DNA from: G963676655 sp963676655
GTDB lineage: Bacteria; Verrucomicrobiota; Lentisphaeria; Victivallales; Victivallaceae
Assembly (NCBI GenBank): GCA_963676655.2
Contig: CAXXKX010000003.1
Location: 310,001-374,000 of the forward strand
Length of the DNA: 64,000 nucleotides
Direction of reading: 5' to 3'
Shown piece by piece: positions 26,919 through 34,974 of this stretch. The stretch's first letter is position 1. Every line of letters begins with the position of its first letter. Both the position numbers and the translations under genes were made by a program. Below the pieces are notes generated by a model that was not told the DNA's origin, made no database searches, and saw only the letters and a list, made by a program, of their open reading frames with translations.

Positions 26919-28160
26919 ATGAACGATAAGACTTTAGCCATCAATGGCGGCCTCAAACTCCGGGTTGATCCCTGGCCGCCGAGAAGGCATTTCGGCCAGG
27001 AGGAGAAAGAAGCGGCGACTGCCCTTTTCGACAAAGCAATTGACTCAGGTATGCCTTTCGGTTACAACGGGCCGGAAGAGGAAGCATACTGCAAGGAATT
27101 TGCTGAATTTATGGGCGGAGGTTATGCCGATGCGGTAAATTCCGGCACTAATGCGGTTTATGTGGCGATTAAAGCCCTCGAGCTGAAACCTTTTTCCGAA
27201 GTAATCGTCGGCGCGGTCAATGATCCCGGCGGCATAATGCCGATCCCGCTCTTGAACTGTATCCCGGTCATCACGGATACCGCGCCGGGCAGCTACAACA
27301 CCGGGCCGGAGCAGATCCAAACATGTATTACAGAAAGGACCAGCGCCATTGTCGTGCCGCATATCGGCGGCGAACCGGCTGATATGCCGGGGATCATGAA
27401 AGTCGCTAAACAACATAACCTGCCGGTTATTGAGGATTGTTCGCAAGCGCACGGCGCGAAGATCGACGGACGGTATGTCGGGACATTCGGACAGATCGCG
27501 GCGTTTTCGGTGATGTTCGGAAAACACTGCTGCGCCGGCGGTCAGGGCGGAATGGTTTTTACAAAAAATGAAGATATGTATTGGCGCATCAGGCGTCATG
27601 CGGACCGCGGCAAACCATTTGGACTGGAAGCGGCAAACGGAAACGCGGTTCCCGGCCTGAACTGCAATATGGATGAACTGCACGCCGCAATCGGCCGGGT
27701 TCAATTACGGAAACTGTCCGGAATTGTTGCCCGCCGTCGCGATTTTGTCGGGATTCTAACAGCCAAACTTCAGCGTCTTACTTCGGTCATTATCCCGCCG
27801 CTTAATGATAATATTGAACATTCCTACTGGTGGTGGCGACTTGGCATCGATGAAACAAAAATCAACTGCGACAAAGACCGGTTCTGTGCCGCACTCGCCG
27901 CAGAAGGATTGATCCTGCTTCCCCGTTACAGCGCCGCCTTGCCGTATACATTTGAGTGGTTCAAGCAACGCGGAAGTCGGCATCCGTGGAACAATCCATT
28001 GTGTCAGGATGACCCCGCCAGAGAATTTCCGACTCCGAACGCGTTTGACGCCATGAACGAGTACTTCAACTTGATATTTTATGAAAGCTGGTCCGAAAAA
28101 GAAGCCGAAGACATTTTCAAAATATTCGCCAAAGTCGAAGATCACTATCGCATGCGTTAA
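26919..28160 (+). CDS. DegT/DnrJ/EryC1/StrS-family aminotransferase
   Basis: A 413-residue PLP-dependent sugar aminotransferase or dehydratase of the DegT family. Lys202 in FGKHCCAGGQGG is the expected PLP-binding lysine, preceded by the VIEDCSQAHGA motif (about 170-180) and SGTNAVYVAIKAL (about 75-88). The start at 26919 is fixed by CAAGGAG nine bases upstream; the frame stays open further upstream without a binding site. It lies 199 bases after the DUF4838 pair and may have separate control through two inverted-repeat sites. It probably acts on a keto-sugar (nucleotide) in the cytoplasm; a catabolic role with the upstream operon is inference. Confidence 0.88.
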   Translation: MNDKTLAINGGLKLRVDPWPPRRHFGQEEKEAATALFDKAIDSGMPFGYNGPEEEAYCKEFAEFMGGGYADAVNSGTNAVYVAIKALELKPFSEVIVGAVNDPGGIMPIPLLNCIPVITDTAPGSYNTGPEQIQTCITERTSAIVVPHIGGEPADMPGIMKVAKQHNLPVIEDCSQAHGAKIDGRYVGTFGQIAAFSVMFGKHCCAGGQGGMVFTKNEDMYWRIRRHADRGKPFGLEAANGNAVPGLNCNMDELHAAIGRVQLRKLSGIVARRRDFVGILTAKLQRLTSVIIPPLNDNIEHSYWWWRLGIDETKINCDKDRFCAALAAEGLILLPRYSAALPYTFEWFKQRGSRHPWNNPLCQDDPAREFPTPNAFDAMNEYFNLIFYESWSEKEAEDIFKIFAKVEDHYRMR

Positions 28161-28226
28161 CTTACAGATCAACATCGGGCGAAAAAAGCTGCATTCAACC
28201 GGATTTTTTTGTCGACACCAGAGGTT

Positions 28227-30626
28227 TTACGCAAAAGTGACAGACCAGGTTACGAGTGAACGGTCCGGTTCTATATCGTTATAGAACTCTATCACCCGGG
28301 CGTCTTTTCCGGAACAGTCTTCACTCAGGGCGACGGCTGTAAAGGAATAGAACGGCTCCCCGAAGTGGATGGTTTGAATTCCCAGTTTATGTCTGCCGGG
28401 ACCTGAGATTTCATGCAGGGGGAGAGCCGGAGAGCTGTCGCCGGGCATGATACAGTCATCGTGAGGAGTTTCCGCATCGGGGTAAAATCCGGTCCGCCCG
28501 ATCCCGCCCAGGACTTTGACCGTTCCGTCATCCATAAATTCCACCAGATTCAAACGGCTGTCATACAAATCGATAAAGTTTGAATCTTCCAGCGAGGTGA
28601 CGATACTGTTATCGATATGTATGGTCGCGTAAAGTTTTTTACAGGGCGTATTGTCGTTACGCAGCATTTTCTGATTTTCGACTTCCCTCAACCATGCCCG
28701 GGCGGATTTGCCGGGTGGACAGTATTCACCGGAATATTCCGTCCAATCGGGCTTTTCCGCACTGAAGAAAAATCCTTCAACCGGGAATTCCGAGAAATCG
28801 GAACTCAATATTTTGCCGGAACATGACTCCGGAAGACCGGGACTTACAGTATTCGGAGTAAGACGCCAACAAGACTTGTCTGCCGGCATGAATCCGGTTT
28901 TATCCCAATCAACCTGAGTATTCGCGTTGATTGGTTTACCGCTGAAATTACTGATTACAAGCAAAGCACGTTGATTATCGTTCGAGATCATTAAATAATG
29001 TCCAGGATCGGCGGAGGAAGAGGAAAATACCCCGGACGAATTATAATCATTGAACACTTTTATATTCTTTTCATTCCTGAACAAAGACCAGATCTTCCAT
29101 AACGGCCGGAAATTGGCATCGTTAACTCCGGGAACCGGCGGATGCGCCAGACTTGAGCATTTGAATTGCAGGCCCAGAGGATTATGCGGAAAGTTGCCTG
29201 AGGCCGCCAGTAACGGAACTATCTGTTGAGAGGAGTATTCCGGGAATGCCGCACTCCAAAGCGAACCGACCGCAGCCGCACTCATCGTGAAATATTCATA
29301 CTCCTTGCGGCCGCGCAGCAGCATGCCGCGTTCAGCTTCGCCCGAGATATAAAAATCAACAAAATTGATTCCAACCCCGGAGAAAAACGCCCCGGTATGA
29401 GATATAAATACGCCATCCGGGCCGATGCGTTCCCGGAGCTGTTTCAACGTGAAATAATGTTTCCGGAATTCGACCAGGGCACCGGGGAAATTTTCAGAAG
29501 GAGTCTCAATTCGTCCCAACGGGCCGCCGTAATCCATATACAAGCCGTCATAATTTTTTTGCAGATAGCGGTCAAACCAATTAGCACCGCTTTCACAGAT
29601 TTCTTTTTCATTGCCGCGAACATAGAGCGCGACGCGGATATTGTTTTTATGCGCGAAAGCAATTATTTCCCGCAAGCGTTTCGCATCATAAGGCATCCCG
29701 TCATCCTGAGCGTCACGCCGCCAGTTGGAATGAATGATCAGCAAACTGCATTGAGAAGCAACCATGGCCGCCAACGCCTCATCGGTGGGATAATGAGTAT
29801 AATTATCAATAAACTGGTATGCGGCCTGAAGCGGCAGATTACGCTTTATCGGCGCGGGAATGATCGACCAGCCCCACTGGTTACGCCATTGCAAAGGTCG
29901 GCGGGTTTCCTTAGTCGGTTTATTCTGGAATATCCAGTTGATCTGAGGGCCATTCTCATTCCAGGTAATTTCAGTGGCGGAATCGGCAATATCGCCGGAT
30001 AGCGAATTGCCGCCCTCACAAAACGCTTCCGCATAGAGCGATGAGCCGGACCGGCAGGACGCGTTGAAACCTGCGAGCGGCAGAATCGTTCCGCCGTAAT
30101 AACGCTGCTCCCCTTTCGGCAGGAATTTTTCCGGGACAAATGTCTGGATATTTTTTGAAGCGTTAAAAGTCGGTCTTGGAATAACGTTCCACGCCGTATC
30201 GTCAAATGTACTGAAGTCAAAACAGGTGGAGACAATAAATTTTTTCACGGGAGGAGGCTGCGAACTTTCCCCATGAAAAATTGCCGAGATAAACAAGCAT
30301 CCGTCAGGCTGAAATTCATGCCGGAGCGAAATATTAAAACCTGGTACAACATTCTCATCGGCGTCAATCCATGGCAGATTTGAAAAGAAAACATAACTTG
30401 CGCCGTCCTGTTCATAAATCTCGGGTTCTACATCCCGCAATGAGGGAAATATCAAACGACCGTCGACAAGCTCCATTTCAATATTGCCGCGTAAATCAAA
30501 ATTAATATCGCGTGCGGCGTCCGGTTCAGGTTTATGGAAAAGTACTCCCCCCGGCAACCCTCTGCCGTCCCGATAAAAATAAACAGAGAATTTTTCAGTT
30601 TTTACTTCAGCAATTAATTGCGACAT
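28227..30626 (-). CDS. Glycoside-hydrolase-like TIM-barrel protein, cytoplasmic
   Basis: A 799-residue protein without signal peptide. Residues 1-270 are beta-rich. About 280-520 read as a (beta/alpha)8 barrel, with LLIIHSNWRRDAQDDGMPYD, NIRVALYVRGN and YDGLYMDYGG (candidate catalytic Asp), as in GH36/GH31-like and DUF6259-type proteins. The C-terminal 250 residues are again beta-rich. The exact family was not recognised. It is the last gene of the IclR-led group, 12 bases after the dehydrogenase, so it may cleave an imported oligosaccharide whose acid product is handled by the aldolase and dehydrogenase. Confidence 0.65.
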   Translation of the reverse strand: MSQLIAEVKTEKFSVYFYRDGRGLPGGVLFHKPEPDAARDINFDLRGNIEMELVDGRLIFPSLRDVEPEIYEQDGASYVFFSNLPWIDADENVVPGFNISLRHEFQPDGCLFISAIFHGESSQPPPVKKFIVSTCFDFSTFDDTAWNVIPRPTFNASKNIQTFVPEKFLPKGEQRYYGGTILPLAGFNASCRSGSSLYAEAFCEGGNSLSGDIADSATEITWNENGPQINWIFQNKPTKETRRPLQWRNQWGWSIIPAPIKRNLPLQAAYQFIDNYTHYPTDEALAAMVASQCSLLIIHSNWRRDAQDDGMPYDAKRLREIIAFAHKNNIRVALYVRGNEKEICESGANWFDRYLQKNYDGLYMDYGGPLGRIETPSENFPGALVEFRKHYFTLKQLRERIGPDGVFISHTGAFFSGVGINFVDFYISGEAERGMLLRGRKEYEYFTMSAAAVGSLWSAAFPEYSSQQIVPLLAASGNFPHNPLGLQFKCSSLAHPPVPGVNDANFRPLWKIWSLFRNEKNIKVFNDYNSSGVFSSSSADPGHYLMISNDNQRALLVISNFSGKPINANTQVDWDKTGFMPADKSCWRLTPNTVSPGLPESCSGKILSSDFSEFPVEGFFFSAEKPDWTEYSGEYCPPGKSARAWLREVENQKMLRNDNTPCKKLYATIHIDNSIVTSLEDSNFIDLYDSRLNLVEFMDDGTVKVLGGIGRTGFYPDAETPHDDCIMPGDSSPALPLHEISGPGRHKLGIQTIHFGEPFYSFTAVALSEDCSGKDARVIEFYNDIEPDRSLVTWSVTFA

Positions 30627-30638
30627 TATATCCCCCTG

Positions 30639-31577
30639 TCATTTCCGGTTTTTGATTTCCTTTATTTTATCAACCGATGCTTTCCAGAATTGATGTTCAA
30701 ATTTATCAGAAAAAGCCGCTAAATGGGGCGAAATAATTACATTATCCAGTCGCAGCAATTTGTTGTCAGACTTTGGCGGCTCATCCTTTGTCACATCAAG
30801 CGCCGCCCCGGAGATCACATCTTGTTCGAGAGCTTTGATTAGAGCCGCTTCGTCGATCACATCTCCCCGGGAAGTATTGATCAGAAACGCAGTTTTTTTC
30901 ATCATCTTAAATTCTTCTTCACCAATCAGATGACGGGTTTGGGGCGTCAACGGGCAATGCAACGAAACAAAATCCGAATTTTTTAACAGCTCGTTGAGAG
31001 ATACACTCTTTGCTCCGAAACGCTTCAATACCATATCATCGGCAAACGGATCGAATACTAGCAGTTGCAAGTTGAAACCTGAGAGCATTCTTGCAACTTT
31101 TTGAGCGATGCATCCAAAGCCGACCAGACCAAAGGTCTGCTCGGTCAGGTGCCAGTGCATCGCAAGATGACACCCGTCCCATTTGCCCTGCCTGACCGCC
31201 CGGTCCATTTGCGGCACCTGGCGAATCAACGCAAAGATCAGCGCGACAGTGTGTTCAGCAACCATTTCAGCGATCGCTTCCGGAGTGTTAAGTACAGCGA
31301 CCCCAAGTTTCTTCGCCGCTTCGACCGGAATCCCGTCAAGGCCGCTGCCGCTGCGCATGACCGCTTTACAACGTTTCAGCGTCCCCAGGGAGTTCGCGGT
31401 TATGACAGTATTCAAACCGCAGGTCCAGACGAAGTCGGCATCTTCCGCAAATTCGACAAACTCCTGCTCCGAACCGCAATTTTTGGCTGAAAAATCAATA
31501 TTTTGGTCTTTAAGATCACTCTCGATCCAAGCCGGGATATCCGCTTTATTCCTGGTAACCAGAACAACTTTATACAT
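30639..31577 (-). CDS. NAD-dependent D-2-hydroxyacid dehydrogenase
   Basis: A 312-residue oxidoreductase of the D-isomer-specific 2-hydroxyacid dehydrogenase family. The NAD-binding loop is GLVGFGCIAQ (about 150-159). The catalytic triad is Arg237 (NTSRGD), Glu266 (KDEPP) and His285 (SPHLA). The second glycine of the GxGxxG loop is followed by Cys-Ile, a mild variation. It stands in an operon with an HpaI-family aldolase, so it probably interconverts a 2-hydroxyacid and 2-oxoacid from sugar-acid breakdown. Serine biosynthesis (SerA) is unlikely because the ACT/ASB domain is absent. Confidence 0.92.
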   Translation of the reverse strand: MYKVVLVTRNKADIPAWIESDLKDQNIDFSAKNCGSEQEFVEFAEDADFVWTCGLNTVITANSLGTLKRCKAVMRSGSGLDGIPVEAAKKLGVAVLNTPEAIAEMVAEHTVALIFALIRQVPQMDRAVRQGKWDGCHLAMHWHLTEQTFGLVGFGCIAQKVARMLSGFNLQLLVFDPFADDMVLKRFGAKSVSLNELLKNSDFVSLHCPLTPQTRHLIGEEEFKMMKKTAFLINTSRGDVIDEAALIKALEQDVISGAALDVTKDEPPKSDNKLLRLDNVIISPHLAAFSDKFEHQFWKASVDKIKEIKNRK

Positions 31578-31600
31578 ATTTATTGAACCTGTCTTTATGG

Positions 31601-32884
31601 TTATTGTGCTTGGCGGCTTATTTTACTGATATAACTGCCCGCACTTTGGGGCAGGCTGAATACAGATCTCGCACCTTTTTTGATTGATTGTCCATGCGGG
31701 GAGAAAATAGCATGATAGATTTTCTTATCGGCGGTTCCAAGGTGATTGTATGCGGCGTATATCGATGATGGCGGGCATACATCATCGATAAAGCCAGCTG
31801 CCATAACCGTTTTGCATTTTACATACGGCGCAAAATTAACCATATCAAAATACCCCGCCGTATCTTTTGAATCAGGACAATTCTTTAGTATTTCAGGCCA
31901 TCCGGCAACGCGGCCTTTTTCCGCGCCATAATGATCGCATAAAGCAGTTCCCAGGGATGCCAGGAACGTTACCTCCGGGATTAACGCCGCGGCAACAAGC
32001 GCCTGGGCTCCGCCAAAACTGCCGCCCCGGACAATAAGCTCTTTGCCGTTCCATTCCGGCAGAGTTTTCATGTAGAGCATAGTGGTAATTACCCGCTGGA
32101 ATATTTTATAGATTTCATATTCGCGCGGATTTTTCCCCAGAGTATACATGTAGCGACCATGTTGTTTTCTGAACTCTTTCAAGGCCTTCCCCTTGATATC
32201 AACCGGCGAGTTGTGGATATTCATATTAAACGTTATGACGTTTTTATATCCTCTGGCATAGCCTCTGATTATTGTCTTGAACGCGCCGACCTTGCTTGCG
32301 CCGTTAAAAGAAACCATAACCACATAGCGTCGTTTTTTATCCACAGGCACAGTCATACAACCTTGAACCGTGACCGCATCGTTTTTGAGTTCCACATCAT
32401 ACAAGTCAAAAAGCGCGGCTTCTGTCGCATTCGCCGGTTCGATCTTAGTCAGTTTGACCATTATTTTTTGTTTCTCAAGTTCCTTTACCGTATCCCGCCA
32501 GAACTCGATAAAATCTTTCGGGGCTTGATGGGCCGGTTGAATTTTATCAGGCGCCACGGCCGCGCCGGCACGCGCCACAGGGAGCTGTTTCCCGGGCTTA
32601 TATACCTGCAAAAAAACAAATCCGGGAGTGGAGGCTGAAGTTTTAATCTCAATTTCAGGAGTCGTCATCCTGATTTCTTTAACTTGATCTTTATTTTCAC
32701 CTGGAACCGTTAACCGGTACTTTAAAATTTCCCCACCCGGTTTCAAATCCTTTGCGGTTAATTTGAATGTAATTGTTTCGTTTAAATCATAAACGGCTTG
32801 AGGTTTGGTTGACTCAGCAAAAAAATCGGCGTGCAGCCATGCGCAGTAAGTTCCCATAATTGCAATTGTAATTTGTTTGAACAT
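31601..32884 (-). CDS. Secreted CE7-type acetyl xylan esterase / cephalosporin C deacetylase-like
   Basis: A 427-residue alpha/beta hydrolase with signal peptide (MFKQITIAIMGTYCAWLHA). Residues 22-110 form a beta-sandwich-like N-terminal domain; residues 115-420 are the AXE1/CE7 fold with RGGSFGGAQAL (nucleophile Ser289), the Asp region GFIDDVCPP and the His region FSPHGQS. CE7 enzymes usually show GxSQGG; here Phe replaces Gln. It should remove acetyl groups from oligosaccharides in the periplasm or outside. It is 14 bases after the aldolase gene and 23 before the dehydrogenase gene in the IclR-led operon. Confidence 0.88.
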   Translation of the reverse strand: MFKQITIAIMGTYCAWLHADFFAESTKPQAVYDLNETITFKLTAKDLKPGGEILKYRLTVPGENKDQVKEIRMTTPEIEIKTSASTPGFVFLQVYKPGKQLPVARAGAAVAPDKIQPAHQAPKDFIEFWRDTVKELEKQKIMVKLTKIEPANATEAALFDLYDVELKNDAVTVQGCMTVPVDKKRRYVVMVSFNGASKVGAFKTIIRGYARGYKNVITFNMNIHNSPVDIKGKALKEFRKQHGRYMYTLGKNPREYEIYKIFQRVITTMLYMKTLPEWNGKELIVRGGSFGGAQALVAAALIPEVTFLASLGTALCDHYGAEKGRVAGWPEILKNCPDSKDTAGYFDMVNFAPYVKCKTVMAAGFIDDVCPPSSIYAAYNHLGTADKKIYHAIFSPHGQSIKKGARSVFSLPQSAGSYISKISRQAQ

Positions 32885-32898
32885 TTCTCTTAACCTGA

Positions 32899-33672
32899 TT
32901 AATAAATACCTTTGGGCTTGATTTTATTGTTTATTATTGACCGGGAACTTGCCGCAATCATACCGCAGTCACCGGCAACAGCCACCCACTGGATACCTCT
33001 TTCCATGCAGCTTTCCTGAGACAATCCGGCTGTACCAAGAACTAACCCGGCCTCACGTGTTTTCCGGCAAACTTCGTCAATCACCTCATTGACTTCCGGA
33101 TCGTCCAGCTGGTTGAGTTTACCCATCGAACCGGAAAGATCGCAGGGGCCGACACAAATACTGTCGATGCCGGATACTTTAAGTATCTCATCAAGATTCT
33201 TAACCGCGTCGATATGTTCTATCTGAATTATCACCATCGGCTCGGTTTCCGAAACTTTCAGATATTCGTCAAAAGGCATTTTCCCATAACCGGTAGCCCG
33301 CCTGACTCCACAGCCTCTGATTCCAACAGGCGGATATTTGCAGGCGGCAACCGCAGCAGTCGCTTCTTCAGCAGAATTTACCATTGGGATAATTACCCCG
33401 GCCGGAGCGATATCCAGCACGGTCTTAATTACCCACGGCTCATTAACCGGAACCCGGACCAACGGCGCGCAATCAGTTCCGCGTACCGCTATGACATGCG
33501 CCATTACGGTTTCAATATTAAGCGCGGCATGTTCCATATCGATCCAGGTAAAATCGAATCCGGCGTCGCCGGCAACTTCACTGACGACATGATCCGTCAG
33601 GGTTACAACCATTCCCAGGCAAATTTCTTTACCCAGCTTCTCTTTAAACTTTTCCAAATTGTTCTGTTTCAT
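32899..33672 (-). CDS. HpcH/HpaI-family class II pyruvate aldolase
   Basis: A 257-residue metal-dependent aldolase that cleaves or forms 4-hydroxy-2-oxoacids. Family signatures are complete: WIDMEHAALN (acid residues near 43-46), PLVRVPVNEP, GVIIPMVNSAEEA, GIRGCGVRR, IQIEHIDAVKNLDEI and CVGPCDLSGSMG (metal-binding Glu and Asp). Length is normal. With the dehydrogenase and esterase in the same operon it suggests splitting of a 2-keto-3-deoxy sugar acid (such as KDR or KDG types) into pyruvate and an aldehyde; the specific substrate is inferred only. Confidence 0.92.
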   Translation of the reverse strand: MKQNNLEKFKEKLGKEICLGMVVTLTDHVVSEVAGDAGFDFTWIDMEHAALNIETVMAHVIAVRGTDCAPLVRVPVNEPWVIKTVLDIAPAGVIIPMVNSAEEATAAVAACKYPPVGIRGCGVRRATGYGKMPFDEYLKVSETEPMVIIQIEHIDAVKNLDEILKVSGIDSICVGPCDLSGSMGKLNQLDDPEVNEVIDEVCRKTREAGLVLGTAGLSQESCMERGIQWVAVAGDCGMIAASSRSIINNKIKPKGIY

Positions 33673-33713
33673 AATTCTTTCTGATGAGGTAGTTTTGAAA
33701 TTACCTCTAATAT

Positions 33714-33842
33714 CTATTTTATTAAAGACTGCGATCTTTTTACATCTACAAATCGTTTTTCAAACCCGGCCTTGAGGCCGTATTCCAGCTCTACCGCAAC
33801 CCGGACCGGAGTTTTTCCCCACGTTGTCGGCTGCGATGTCAT
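33714..33842 (-). CDS. Small ORF (42 aa), hypothetical or remnant
   Basis: Between the IclR and aldolase genes the minus strand holds ATG at 33842 to TAG at 33714. The product begins MTSQPTTWGKTPVRVAVELE and ends RSQSLIK. Third-codon use is GC-rich like the neighbours, unlike the AT-rich spacer around it. It starts 18 bases after the IclR stop. No strong ribosome-binding site is visible. It could be a small protein or the tail of a decayed gene; no family recognised. Confidence 0.3.
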   Translation of the reverse strand: MTSQPTTWGKTPVRVAVELEYGLKAGFEKRFVDVKRSQSLIK

Positions 33843-33860
33843 ATTTATAAATCCAAACTA

Positions 33861-34580
33861 TTATTCTTTTGAGATTTCAGCCTGAATCTTCCGGAGAGTC
33901 GAAACGACCGACTGCTCATCAAGCCTTGCCAGCGGTACCGTCAGCCCGATCGATACGCATCTGCCATCCGCCAATATACAAGGCGCGGCAAATGCCTTGA
34001 TCTCAAGTTCGCGATTTTCCATAACCGCCATTTTCTGTTTTCTGACACAGCGGATGCTTTCCCGCAATTCATCCAGATTTTCAATATTATTCCATTGTTC
34101 ACCCGGAAAGCCATGCTGCCTGATAATCCGCTGCAATTCCTCCTCCGGGGCATACGAGACAAGTATCCTTCCGGTGACGCTATGATATAAAGAAAGGTTC
34201 TGATAAACTTCTCTGCTTACCATAATGCTTCGCCGGTATTGTTCCTGCGCAATGATCTCGACTTCACTGTTTTTATTCAAAACCGCGGCAACTCCGGATT
34301 CACGGGTTGCTTCCGTAAAATATTTCAAACTGTTTTTAACTTGATCCAGCAACCTCTGCTCCTGGCAATAGGGCTGAGCAAGTGCGTAAAATTTTTTGCT
34401 GATCAGATAAGTGCCGTTACCCCCTTTGTCCACATAGCCCAATTCAACCAGACTTTTCAGGATATTGCAGAGTGTCCCCTTGTTTAAACCGGTGGTCACG
34501 GTCAAGTCTTCAAGCTTGACGCCTGTATCCGGTGACAACATTTCTAAAATTGAAAAACTTCTTTGTATTACTTGTATCAT
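33861..34580 (-). CDS. IclR-family transcriptional regulator
   Basis: A 239-residue regulator: winged helix-turn-helix at about 1-65 (VIQRSFSILEMLSPDTGVKLEDLTVTTGLNKGTLCNIL) and IclR effector domain at about 70-239 (VTGRILVSYAPEEELQRII, FAAPCILADGRCVSIGLTVPL). It is the first gene of a minus-strand group with aldolase, CE7 esterase, dehydrogenase and a TIM-barrel gene, and it probably responds to a sugar acid. A 19-bp AT-only palindrome abuts the start codon and leaves no Shine-Dalgarno sequence, so repressor binding and translation start are superimposed. Confidence 0.92.
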   Translation of the reverse strand: MIQVIQRSFSILEMLSPDTGVKLEDLTVTTGLNKGTLCNILKSLVELGYVDKGGNGTYLISKKFYALAQPYCQEQRLLDQVKNSLKYFTEATRESGVAAVLNKNSEVEIIAQEQYRRSIMVSREVYQNLSLYHSVTGRILVSYAPEEELQRIIRQHGFPGEQWNNIENLDELRESIRCVRKQKMAVMENRELEIKAFAAPCILADGRCVSIGLTVPLARLDEQSVVSTLRKIQAEISKE

Positions 34581-34599
34581 AATTTTATATTATAAAATT
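34581..34599. promoter_or_regulatory. Perfect palindrome before the IclR gene (candidate operator)
   Basis: AATTTTATA-T-TATAAAATT directly precedes the IclR start codon and lies just downstream of the predicted transcription start. Symmetry and position fit an autoregulatory IclR site, though the sequence is AT-only. Confidence 0.5.
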
Positions 34600-34615
34600 T
34601 AATTATTGTAAAATT

Positions 34616-34644
34616 ATAATACATGGCAAATCCTGATTTGTCAA
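34616..34644 (-). promoter_or_regulatory. Promoter of the IclR-led operon
   Basis: On the minus strand TTGACA (34644-34639), 17 bp, TATTAT (34621-34616), giving a leader of about 30 bases. Confidence 0.7.
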
Positions 34645-34832
34645 TGCCATAAACCTGAATAAAATGATTAAAATTCACCAACCGCTCAAACCGATACAGC
34701 CTGAATCAGGAATGCAGGAAAAGGAATAAGCCCTCTTTAACTCGCCTTCATTCAAGCAAGCTAATCAACTTACTATAAACCTATTATGTATTTTTCTTAA
34801 AGCAAGTGGTGTTATTTTTCGTGTATGAGAGC

Positions 34833-34850
34833 GCCGCAGGCCACTGCGGC
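34833..34850. repeat. Short GC hairpin in the IclR/GH intergenic region
   Basis: GCCGCAG-GCCA-CTGCGGC, a perfect 7-bp stem. The rest of the 394-base gap between 34580 and 34975 holds the IclR promoter, this hairpin and a terminator; no gene is seen. Confidence 0.4.
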
Positions 34851-34896
34851 ATGGTCGGAATTAGGAATTTGGAATCTGGAATGTTGGCAAGACCTT

Positions 34897-34932
34897 ATAA
34901 AACAAACAACCAGACCGGCTTTGCCGGTCTGG
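34897..34932 (-). terminator. Rho-independent terminator of the 39074-34975 operon
   Basis: On the minus strand a 10-bp stem (CCAGACCGGC / GCCGGTCTGG) with a 3-base loop is followed by TTGTTTGTTTTAT. It lies 43 bases after the stop of the large glycosidase-like gene. Confidence 0.85.
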
Positions 34933-34974
34933 AATAATAGTAGAAACAAAAAGACTTCAGCTGATTTTCAGGGA

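Noticed and set aside
34833..34850. Hairpin as the terminator of the glycosidase operon
   Set aside because: The better candidate is the 10-bp stem with T-run at 34897-34932, which comes first for that operon; the 34833 hairpin has no T-run.
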